Source: a virus
IMG/VR virus record: IMGVR_UViG_3300008262_002626
Coordinates: 27,077-91,076 of that record
Direction: 5' to 3' (one strand)
Length of the DNA stretch: 64,000 bases
The position numbers and the translations under genes are program-made. This document shows positions 48,269-54,319 of this stretch, one piece after another. The notes under the pieces were generated by a model, which worked only from the letters and a program-made list of their open reading frames with translations, did no database searches and was not told the origin of the DNA. How positions within the stretch are numbered: position 1 is the first letter of the stretch; the number at the start of each line of letters is the position of its first letter.

Positions 48269-48301
48269 GGGTGTTGTATTAATACAACATCCTTTTCTTT
48301 T
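48269..48301 (+). terminator. Intrinsic terminator after the tRNAs
   Basis: 10-pair stem GGGTGTTGTA/TACAACATCC (one G-U), loop TTAA, followed by TTTTCTTTT. Confidence 0.9.
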
Positions 48302-48303
48302 GG

Positions 48304-48332
48304 TTGACAGATTGGCTAGTCGGTGCTATAAT
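48304..48332 (+). promoter_or_regulatory. Sigma-70-type early promoter
   Basis: TTGACA, 17-bp spacer, TATAAT, leader ATACACATACTG. Confidence 0.9.
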
Positions 48333-48362
48333 ATACACATACTGAAACATTAGGAGCGAACA

Positions 48363-48551
48363 ATGATCAGAGTCTTTAATTCAGCAAACCCCGGTTCCGA
48401 GCAGATCCTCGACGAGCAAGATGTTACAGTTCGTGGCATCCGGCTCAACGCATTCAACGAACCCATCCTCACTTTCGCCCACCCAGACTTCCCTTTAGGA
48501 GATCTCCGTGCTACCTACTCGGGCACGATTTGGCAGTGCGATCTTGATTGA
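48363..48551 (+). CDS. Small hypothetical protein
   Basis: A 62-residue beta-rich protein (MIRVFNSANPGSEQILDEQD...), SD TAGGAGCGAACA. Function unknown. The next promoter overlaps its stop. Confidence 0.6.
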   Translation: MIRVFNSANPGSEQILDEQDVTVRGIRLNAFNEPILTFAHPDFPLGDLRATYSGTIWQCDLD

Positions 48552-48576
48552 CAACCGGACCGTTTGGGCTTATAAT
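48548..48576 (+). promoter_or_regulatory. Sigma-70-type early promoter
   Basis: TTGACA overlapping the preceding stop, 17-bp spacer, TATAAT, leader ATACACATACTAAGGAGAGC. Confidence 0.9.
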
Positions 48577-48599
48577 ATACACATACTAAGGAGAGCGAT

Positions 48600-48830
48600 A
48601 TGATTACACTAGAAACTCGAGAGAACTATGATACCACCCACGGCGGCCCATTTGACCGTGGCTCAGCAGACAGCTACTACGGTCGCCCACGTGATCCGCA
48701 CTGGTATCCAGAGGGCACCTACAACGGTGAGCGCATCACTAAAGATGCTATGACTCCTCAGCAGATCCAAGCCTACCTCGCAGGCTACCAATACAATGAG
48801 CAGTTCGGTGACAAGAAGGACTGGGGTTAA
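48600..48830 (+). CDS. Conserved small protein
   Basis: A 76-residue Tyr/Gly/Pro-rich protein with GGPFDRGSADSYYGRPRDPH and a helical C-terminus (TPQQIQAYLAGYQYNE), a family seen in many phages. Function unknown. Confidence 0.7.
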   Translation: MITLETRENYDTTHGGPFDRGSADSYYGRPRDPHWYPEGTYNGERITKDAMTPQQIQAYLAGYQYNEQFGDKKDWG

Positions 48831-48831
48831 T

Positions 48832-48924
48832 ATGGAACTCTTCAAAGAAGACCTCAAGATGCTGGGCTATGCCCTAGTGGTCTACGCTGTGCCCTTGACG
48901 ATCTACTGGCTTTTTATTGGTTGA
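48832..48924 (+). CDS. 30-residue membrane peptide
   Basis: MELFKEDLKMLGYALVVYAV then PLTIYWLFIG, one transmembrane helix. It starts one base after the previous stop. Small, but the -35 of the next promoter overlaps its stop codon just as in neighbouring units. Confidence 0.5.
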   Translation: MELFKEDLKMLGYALVVYAVPLTIYWLFIG

Positions 48925-48949
48925 CAGTTTGGGCCCGTGGTGCTATACT
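48921..48949 (+). promoter_or_regulatory. Sigma-70-type early promoter
   Basis: TTGACA overlapping the preceding stop codon, 17-bp spacer, TATACT, leader ATAGGCTAAGTTAAAC. Confidence 0.9.
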
Positions 48950-48979
48950 ATAGGCTAAGTTAAACAAAAGGAGCGAACT

Positions 48980-49366
48980 ATGATGCTAGTAATCCGTACA
49001 CAATACATGGAAAACTATGGTGCCCACGACTGGGACGGTACTGGTGCTTGCCCCCAGTACTGGAAGTTCAAGGGCGGTAGCGAGTACAAGGTCGTTGGCG
49101 TTCCTCTTAACATCGACTACGCAGAAGTGGTCGCTATGGCGGGTGTAGAAACCGACAACGACTACTGCCGTGAGTATGTCCTGGATTGGAGCATCGAGGG
49201 CGATGACTACCTCTCCGAGTTCGAGAAGAGTCAGCTGGAGTATGAAGGTGAGATCCAGTTCAAGGAGCCTGTGATCGAATACGCAGAGCTCAACGATCGT
49301 TACGAAGATCCCCGGGCCTATGCAGAAGCAGCCGCTGATGCCGACGCCCAATACTATGGAGCCTAA
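48980..49366 (+). CDS. Widespread conserved phage/plasmid protein
   Basis: A 128-residue acidic protein with the family signature RTQYMENYGAHDWDGTGACP and QYWKFKGG. Function unknown. SD AAGGAGCGAACT. Confidence 0.75.
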   Translation: MMLVIRTQYMENYGAHDWDGTGACPQYWKFKGGSEYKVVGVPLNIDYAEVVAMAGVETDNDYCREYVLDWSIEGDDYLSEFEKSQLEYEGEIQFKEPVIEYAELNDRYEDPRAYAEAAADADAQYYGA

Positions 49367-49367
49367 T

Positions 49368-49508
49368 ATGACTGACATCCTAATCCTAGCCTTTCTCGAA
49401 ACTATTGAACTCTGGGCTTTCCTGAGCATACTGGCAATAGCCCTAGCCTTTGAAGGGTTAATCAACTGGTACAGATCTAAAACGGTTGACAACCCATCCA
49501 TTTGGTAA
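49368..49508 (+). CDS. Small membrane protein
   Basis: A 46-residue product started at MTDILILAFLETIELWAFLS, with one or two hydrophobic helices. The -35 of the next promoter lies in its end. Confidence 0.55.
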   Translation: MTDILILAFLETIELWAFLSILAIALAFEGLINWYRSKTVDNPSIW

Positions 49509-49514
49509 TATACT
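49486..49514 (+). promoter_or_regulatory. Sigma-70-type early promoter
   Basis: TTGACA, 17-bp spacer, TATACT, leader ATAGGCTAAGTTAAAC. Confidence 0.85.
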
Positions 49515-49544
49515 ATAGGCTAAGTTAAACAAAAGGAGCGAACC

Positions 49545-49886
49545 ATGCAATACACTGTAGAACAAATCCGAGACATCGTAGCTGAAGCTAGCACTGCCGC
49601 TACTGAAGCCGCAACCCTGTTCTTCCAAACTCGACTAGGCGGCCGTGATCAATACGCCTGTGGCTTTGCCTGGGTAGACATCCTGGGCATCAAAGGCAAC
49701 ACCAAGCTGGGCCGCGCAATGAAAGAGGCAGGCATCCGCAAGAGCTACACTGGATCATTCCAATTGTGGAACCCATCAGGTCTGCCCGTACAGAACGTAG
49801 ACACTCTGGAAGCGGGTGCAGATGCGGCCGCTAAGGTCTTCCAGAAGTATGGTTTCACTGCCTACGCTGGTAGCAGACTGGACTAA
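49545..49886 (+). CDS. Conserved phage protein
   Basis: A 113-residue protein of a common phage family (DQYACGFAWVDILGIKGNTK, YTGSFQLWNPSG). Mixed alpha/beta, function unknown. SD AAGGAGCGAACC. Confidence 0.75.
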   Translation: MQYTVEQIRDIVAEASTAATEAATLFFQTRLGGRDQYACGFAWVDILGIKGNTKLGRAMKEAGIRKSYTGSFQLWNPSGLPVQNVDTLEAGADAAAKVFQKYGFTAYAGSRLD

Positions 49887-49896
49887 GGAGCAGACC

Positions 49897-50085
49897 ATGA
49901 GCAACCAATGGCGAGTAGGTTTTACTGTATATTTGAACGATGCTATGACCGAAACACAATCAGATCTAACCAATCTGGAGACTGTGGTCACAGCATTCCA
50001 ACCCAGCCAAGCAGAAGCTATGGTCCGGGCACAGTATAACAATAGAGCACATATTTGGTACTGTCGCCCAGCCGAATGGGCTTGA
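49897..50085 (+). CDS. Small conserved protein
   Basis: A 62-residue product started at MSNQWRVGFTVYLNDAMTE behind AAGGAGCAG. Contains a helix PSQAEAMVRAQYNNRAHIWY. Function unknown. Confidence 0.6.
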   Translation: MSNQWRVGFTVYLNDAMTETQSDLTNLETVVTAFQPSQAEAMVRAQYNNRAHIWYCRPAEWA

Positions 50086-50110
50086 CAACTAGACCAAGCG
50101 ATCTTATAAT
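50082..50110 (+). promoter_or_regulatory. Sigma-70-type early promoter
   Basis: TTGACA overlapping the preceding stop, 17-bp spacer, TATAAT. Drives the AAA+ gene and the hairpin-rich 3' RNA. Confidence 0.85.
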
Positions 50111-50138
50111 TAATGTTTTACACACAGGAGCGATTTAA

Positions 50139-51023
50139 ATGGCAAGAGTTATGACCCTAGCGGCAGTTACTGAAAAGACTCGTTCAAAGCGTTCAGGCAC
50201 CAGTGAGAGCCTGGAGATGGAGCCTATTGAGAAAGTACTAGTAGAGTCAGATGAAGAAATCATGAACCGTTTGGCTGCTCGTTTCGAAATCCTTATGGAG
50301 ATGACACGTGCCGTTAAGAAGGGCGATGTTCGTGCAATGATCGTATCAGGCCCTCCGGGTGTGGGCAAATCGTTTGGTGTTGAGCAGGTCTTGTCAAAGC
50401 ATGATGTGTTTGCAGATGTAGCCAACGATACTAAACTTAAGAAGTACGAAGTGGTCAAGGGTGCTATGAGTGCCATTGGTTTGTACAAGAAGCTCTACGA
50501 GTTCTCAGATCGCAAGTGTATCCTAGTGTTCGATGACTGTGACTCAGTACTGCTTGATGACCTTAGCCTTAACATCTTGAAAGCCGCTCTGGACAGCTCT
50601 AAGAAGCGTACCATCCACTGGAACACAGACAGTCGATTGCTACGCACAGAAGGTGTGCCCAATTCATTCGAGTTCAAGGGCGGTGCTATCTTTATTACCA
50701 ACATCAAGTTCGATAATGTACGCTCAAAGAAACTGCGTGATCACTTGGAAGCACTGGAGTCACGTTGCCACTACTTGGACTTGACTATTGATACTGCACG
50801 TGAGAAGCTCCTGCGTATCCGTCAGGTAATCCGTGACTGCGGCATGCTTGATGACTATGGGTTTGATGACACAGTCAAAGCACAGGTCGTAGACTTTATT
50901 GAGCGTAACCAAAAGCGTATGCGCGAGCTGAGCCTGCGCATGGTGCTCAAGGTAGCAGATCTAGCTAAGAGCATGCCACACAAGTGGGAAGCTGTAGCAG
51001 AAGTAACTTGCATGAAGCACTAA
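50139..51023 (+). CDS. AAA+ ATPase
   Basis: A 294-residue P-loop ATPase: Walker A GPPGVGKSFG (residues about 71-80), Walker B ILVFDDCDS (about 127), sensor-like FITNIKF (about 187) and a C-terminal lid with an arginine-rich RELSLRMVLKVADLAK. A stand-alone AAA+ family frequent in phages, possibly remodelling a protein or DNA-protein complex. SD CAGGAGCGATTTAA. Its 3' UTR carries the anti-SD hairpins. Confidence 0.85.
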   Translation: MARVMTLAAVTEKTRSKRSGTSESLEMEPIEKVLVESDEEIMNRLAARFEILMEMTRAVKKGDVRAMIVSGPPGVGKSFGVEQVLSKHDVFADVANDTKLKKYEVVKGAMSAIGLYKKLYEFSDRKCILVFDDCDSVLLDDLSLNILKAALDSSKKRTIHWNTDSRLLRTEGVPNSFEFKGGAIFITNIKFDNVRSKKLRDHLEALESRCHYLDLTIDTAREKLLRIRQVIRDCGMLDDYGFDDTVKAQVVDFIERNQKRMRELSLRMVLKVADLAKSMPHKWEAVAEVTCMKH

Positions 51024-51040
51024 TAAGCTACAGCAAGTAG

Positions 51041-51154
51041 GACAGGCCCAACGATTCGCTCCCGGTAAGCCTGTCAAGACCGAACCCGATTCGCTCCCGG
51101 TATTAGGTCATGTTGTGCCCCAGGATTCCTCCCCGGTTTCCTGGGGTTTTTTTT
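51041..51154 (+). ncRNA. Candidate anti-Shine-Dalgarno regulatory RNA (three hairpins)
   Basis: Three tandem hairpins downstream of the AAA+ stop. Hairpin 1 stem GACAGGC/GCCTGTC (51041-51047/51069-51075), loop with TTCGCTCC (51055-51062). Hairpin 2 stem GACC/GGTC, extendable (51078-51084/51103-51109), loop with TTCGCTCC (51090-51097). Hairpin 3 stem CCCCAGGA/TCCTGGGG (51118-51125/51139-51146), loop with the degenerate TTCCTCCCCGG, followed by eight T residues. TTCGCTCC is the exact complement of GGAGCGAA, the ribosome-binding element of about sixteen early genes. Function is inferred. Confidence 0.6.
51118..51154 (+). terminator. Intrinsic terminator
   Basis: 8-bp stem CCCCAGGA/TCCTGGGG with a 13-base loop followed by TTTTTTTT. 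Ends the early plus-strand block. Confidence 0.93.
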
Positions 51155-51459
51155 GGCCGGAAGGTCGGTCGGTGGTGGTCGGTGGTCTCTCTGGGGGGTC
51201 GGGGTTATATTATAAAAACTGTTGCTATTTTACAACAGTGGCAAGCAAATTTTGGTGGGTATAGACGCAAAATCACCATCATGAATCTATAAGTACTTCT
51301 TTTTAATTTTTCGTACGCTAGAAATTTGCGGAGCAAGGGACCATTTCATGGGCCCAAAAACGACCCCACTAGAACCCTAAGTACTTCTCAAATTTTTTAC
51401 GCGACCAAATTTTTTTATCCTGTAGACCCATTTGGCATATATAGTAAAAGGACACTATC
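51155..51459. other. Non-coding region after the early block
   Basis: About 300 bases without a gene. Opens with GGTCGG-type G-rich repeats (51165-51205). Then a 7-bp hairpin ACTGTTG/CAACAGT (51218-51239) and two copies of AAGTACTTCT (51291-51300, 51379-51388), each followed by an AT-rich T-run. No promoter with a good -35 was seen for the next gene. Confidence 0.5.
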
Positions 51460-51615
51460 ATGCTCATGCTCTACTTTACCGTCGCTGGTTTAATCTTAAC
51501 TCTATGGTTTAACTCAGCCATTCTAGGACTGGCTGTTGCTGGTCTAATTCTAGTGTGGATCGCAGTTATAGCTTGGCGTACACGCAACGAGCCCCACGAT
51601 CCTTCACTGTACTAA
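51460..51615 (+). CDS. 51-residue membrane protein
   Basis: MLMLYFTVAGLILTLWFNSA ..., two hydrophobic stretches (residues 5-24 and 24-39) and a polar tail TRNEPHDPSLY. First of a three-gene plus-strand run. Ribosome-binding site AAAAGGA, 8 bases upstream. Confidence 0.6.
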   Translation: MLMLYFTVAGLILTLWFNSAILGLAVAGLILVWIAVIAWRTRNEPHDPSLY

Positions 51616-51623
51616 GGACTTAC

Positions 51624-51797
51624 ATGCATCACGATCCCTATAATCAAACTATAGAATTCAAGGGCAGAACCTATCGCTACGATCCAGATTTTGACTGTTT
51701 TTATCCTGCAGAAGGATCTATGAACACCTGGGATCGTTGGGGTTGGCTTGCTGTCATAGTTGTACTGGCCCTGCTCACATTCATTGTCACACGATGA
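51624..51797 (+). CDS. Small membrane-anchored protein
   Basis: A 57-residue product started at MHHDPYNQTIEFKGRTYRYD, with one C-terminal transmembrane helix (WGWLAVIVVLALLTFIV). The longer frame extends upstream across the previous gene. Overlaps the next start by four bases. Confidence 0.6.
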   Translation: MHHDPYNQTIEFKGRTYRYDPDFDCFYPAEGSMNTWDRWGWLAVIVVLALLTFIVTR

Positions 51798-51985
51798 CGC
51801 AGTATGCAGTATTAACAGCGGATCCGCAGTTTCTTGATCTCAGCCGTTTTATTACTCTACACAGCTTACACTACGAACCACACTTAAATCGTACTCGTGT
51901 ATGGATCAGTGATCCTAGAGTTGAGCTACTGTTTCTAGCACAGTTTACTTCTGCGTTTAGGGTTCTAGAATCAGAGTCTATCTAG
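51794..51985 (+). CDS. Small hypothetical protein
   Basis: A 63-residue product started at MTQYAVLTADPQFLDLSRF, overlapping the previous stop by four bases. Mixed alpha/beta, no recognised family. Confidence 0.55.
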   Translation: MTQYAVLTADPQFLDLSRFITLHSLHYEPHLNRTRVWISDPRVELLFLAQFTSAFRVLESESI

Positions 51986-51986
51986 C

Positions 51987-52238
51987 TTAACGGTTCTTAG
52001 CTTTTACTTTGACTTTCTTGCCCCACAATGGATCATTATAGGGATTATGGTTAGCTATAGTGCCTTCGTAGTACTCAATTAGACCCCGCCAAGGACCTTG
52101 ATGCACCTGTTTAAGTGCAAACTCATCTGCTATCTGCTGTGCTAGTTGAGGATCTGTTGGTGGCTCTGCGCCCGGGTTCATGTCTACACGAGTTACTGTG
52201 TTACCTTTGCTATTACGTGCTAGTATACGATATGGCAT
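51987..52238 (-). CDS. Hypothetical protein
   Basis: An 83-residue protein MPYRILARNSKGNTVTRVDM... with a basic KKVKVKAKNR tail. Function unknown. Confidence 0.55.
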   Translation of the reverse strand: MPYRILARNSKGNTVTRVDMNPGAEPPTDPQLAQQIADEFALKQVHQGPWRGLIEYYEGTIANHNPYNDPLWGKKVKVKAKNR

Positions 52239-52263
52239 AACTGTTCATTTCCTTGTTGTATAT

Positions 52264-52473
52264 TTAGCCCCAGTTTAGTATGAACCAAACACAATCACGC
52301 TCACGCACAAAACCCACTTGTCCAAACTCTGTGTCGTTAAACCAATCCCATGTAGTACCTTTAGGGCCTATGTGCTGTTCCAACCAATCTTCTATGGCTA
52401 TCACACGATCTATCCAATCTATCTGCGGCTGTGGGCAGGCAGTTTTAGTCCAGTCTACTGAGCAGGTAAACAC
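52264..52473 (-). CDS. Protein of the W-F-x-L-R-W tail family
   Basis: A 69-residue product from a GTG start one base after the upstream stop (reads MFTCSVDWTKTACPQPQ), ending RERDCVWFILNWG, a good match to the recurring tail motif. Remote from the other copies at 32-39 kb. Confidence 0.6.
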   Translation of the reverse strand: MFTCSVDWTKTACPQPQIDWIDRVIAIEDWLEQHIGPKGTTWDWFNDTEFGQVGFVRERDCVWFILNWG

Positions 52474-52905
52474 CTATAGATCCCACATTTCTCTGAGATG
52501 ATCGCAGTAGCGTACTGCTGTCAGGGTCATTTCTGCTGTAAATTCAAAGTGTTGATTTAGTACTGTGATAGCTGGGTGCGGATTTACCTTTAATACTCGT
52601 GAGTAACAGCCCTGACCCATGTCCACAAAGTAACTGCTTTTTATACCTCTGCGCTCCATTAGCTCTGGGAACACCGCACGGGTAAACCAACAGGTATTGC
52701 CCAGTTCCAGTGCTTCTGCTGTAGTACGCAGAGTTAGATAGCGTTCTGCGTAACTGGGTTCGGGTTGCCAGGGATTCTTCGCCAGCTTGTCTGCTAGGAT
52801 CTTTACTGTGTAGTCCAGCACAGGTTCGGGCATGGTCCAACCCTGGCGATCACAGGTTTCTTGGAGTATATCTCGGAAACCCTTAACTGCGGTGTAATTT
52901 AGCAT
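52474..52905 (-). CDS. Conserved phage protein
   Basis: A 143-residue protein (MLNYTAVKGFRDILQETCDR...), with PEPSYAERYLTLRTTAEALE and FPELMERRGIKS, a family I recognise from T4-like phages. Function unknown. Late promoter 25 bases upstream. Confidence 0.65.
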   Translation of the reverse strand: MLNYTAVKGFRDILQETCDRQGWTMPEPVLDYTVKILADKLAKNPWQPEPSYAERYLTLRTTAEALELGNTCWFTRAVFPELMERRGIKSSYFVDMGQGCYSRVLKVNPHPAITVLNQHFEFTAEMTLTAVRYCDHLREMWDL

Positions 52906-52929
52906 AGTGTGATTCCTTGCTAGATTACT

Positions 52930-52937
52930 TATTTATT
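52930..52937 (-). promoter_or_regulatory. T4-type late promoter
   Basis: AATAAATA on the minus strand, upstream of the gene at 52905. Confidence 0.7.
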
Positions 52938-52982
52938 GGTTTTACAGTTCGCGGAACGCTGGTTCGCGTTTTACCGCTAGCC

Positions 52983-53072
52983 GCTTCGCGGATTTGTAAT
53001 TTTACCGCGCTTCGCGAATTCTAAATTTTTGCGCTGACGCTTCGCTTGTTTATTTGGCGTTTTCCGCTTCGC
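52983..53072. repeat. Cluster of four GCGAAGC hairpin repeats
   Basis: On the minus strand GCGAAGC occurs at 52983-52989, 53009-53015, 53039-53045 and 53066-53072, usually flanked to form CCGCGAAGCGG-type palindromes. The block at 53023-53045 matches one at 38311-38334 in opposite orientation. Lies between two minus-strand genes and overlaps the 3' end of the acetyltransferase gene. Confidence 0.65.
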
Positions 53073-53508
53073 GGTTATAGTACTCGTAGTTGACTGAGGT
53101 AGCGTTTTCTCTTCTGATACGAGCACCGTTTTTAAGATGGAAACGGCGAGCCATGTCTGTTTGGGGGCTGAGTGTTACTATGCCTTTGAGTGTGGCATAT
53201 TCTTCTTTGAGCCAACGAGCCGCTTCCTGTAGCAGTTCAGCTCCTGCGCCCGGTGCATAGCTCCATATGGTGTAGAATACTGCCACTTCTTTGTCATGTG
53301 GCATGTTCTGTAGATCTTCTTCTGTAGCGGGTATGTCTTTGAGCCAGGCCATGCAGGTAGCGGCCAAGACTTCGTCTCCAGCTTTGAGAATCAGTATCTC
53401 GGCAGCATCATTTACACGCTGTTCAAGAGGTATGTGTGGACGTACGGGGTCGTCTTTGATTATTGAGACCAATGGGTCAGTGATGTCGCGGATATGATGT
53501 ATGGGCAT
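53050..53508 (-). CDS. GNAT acetyltransferase-like protein
   Basis: A 152-residue protein with the fold of GNAT N-acetyltransferases: AVFYTIWSYAPGAGAELLQE corresponds to the acetyl-CoA-binding motif A helix, and RFHLKNGARI to the C-terminal strand. Similar proteins occur in T4-like marine phages. Its 3' end contains the GCGAAGC repeat. Acceptor unknown. Confidence 0.65.
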   Translation of the reverse strand: MPIHHIRDITDPLVSIIKDDPVRPHIPLEQRVNDAAEILILKAGDEVLAATCMAWLKDIPATEEDLQNMPHDKEVAVFYTIWSYAPGAGAELLQEAARWLKEEYATLKGIVTLSPQTDMARRFHLKNGARIRRENATSVNYEYYNREAENAK

Positions 53509-53532
53509 GGCAGTTCCTGGGCTTTATATGGG

Positions 53533-53540
53533 TATTTATT
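53533..53540 (-). promoter_or_regulatory. T4-type late promoter
   Basis: AATAAATA on the minus strand, 25 bases upstream of the acetyltransferase-like gene. Confidence 0.7.
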
Positions 53541-53584
53541 AATTTTACAATAAAACACCCACTTAATTCAAATTCAATTTAGCC

Positions 53585-53592
53585 GATAAATA
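53585..53592 (+). promoter_or_regulatory. T4-type late promoter (plus strand)
   Basis: GATAAATA on the plus strand, 20 bases before the ATG at 53612, back-to-back with the minus-strand late promoter at 53533. Confidence 0.65.
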
Positions 53593-53611
53593 TACTATCG
53601 GAGATAGTACA

Positions 53612-54319
53612 ATGCCTGCTTACACTACACAATATACTCAATTGGATTTCAATGCTGCCACTGCTGTGATGACAGTACGAGTGGACTATTTGAACAGCAA
53701 CCTTGACGTGCTCAGCACCAAGGACTTTAGGATCACACTACCTGTAGATTCACTGGGCAACGTACCCACTGGTACCCAGCTAGATGATCTGGTCAATGAG
53801 CGTATCACTAGAGAAACAGTCATAGTTCCTACCAGCTGGACCATACCTGTTACTGGCGTGGCCAATGCTGAAGAAATCATCGGTGCCACTGACTCAATTG
53901 AACCCAGCGAAGGCATTCCTGTGCTGATCGTACCTGTGGGCAGTAGTACAGGCTTTACAGCCAGCATATTGATAGCCACTACTCCCGATGCTGTGGCTCT
54001 AACTGAAACCATAGCTCGTGCAGACGTTATGGCGCCTGGCGACTTTGTAGCTGGTGATTTTATCCTGGACAATGGTAACGTCAACGGTGCTAGTCTGACT
54101 CGTATCAGGGGTATTTCTGGAGGCGCATTTACTGATGACGTTGAAATAGCCATGGACAATACTACGGTACCTGCGCCGGTGCTGTCAGCTTATCCCTATG
54201 TATTCCAGGATCCCCTGCCCGAAGGTGCTGACTTTAATGACTATATAGGACAGTACTATATTACGCACGATCCTATAACAATCAGCGGCAGTTATGCCAT
54301 AGCTGTGTTTAACTACTAA
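53612..54319 (+). CDS. Probable virion structural protein
   Basis: A 235-residue beta-rich, Thr/Val/Ala-rich protein with no enzymatic motif (MPAYTTQYTQLDFNAATAVM...). A SD CGGAGA and a late promoter precede it. Composition resembles the small structural protein at 11569 and the one at 58314. Confidence 0.65.
   Translation: MPAYTTQYTQLDFNAATAVMTVRVDYLNSNLDVLSTKDFRITLPVDSLGNVPTGTQLDDLVNERITRETVIVPTSWTIPVTGVANAEEIIGATDSIEPSEGIPVLIVPVGSSTGFTASILIATTPDAVALTETIARADVMAPGDFVAGDFILDNGNVNGASLTRIRGISGGAFTDDVEIAMDNTTVPAPVLSAYPYVFQDPLPEGADFNDYIGQYYITHDPITISGSYAIAVFNY

Noticed and set aside
51055-51102. TTCGCTCC motifs as remnants of inverted early cassettes
   Set aside because: Considered because the opposite strand reads GGGAGCGAA with a nearby TTGACA. 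There is no matching -10 and no downstream minus-strand gene, and each copy is enclosed by its own plus-strand stem, so the hairpin reading fits better. Kept as the main alternative.
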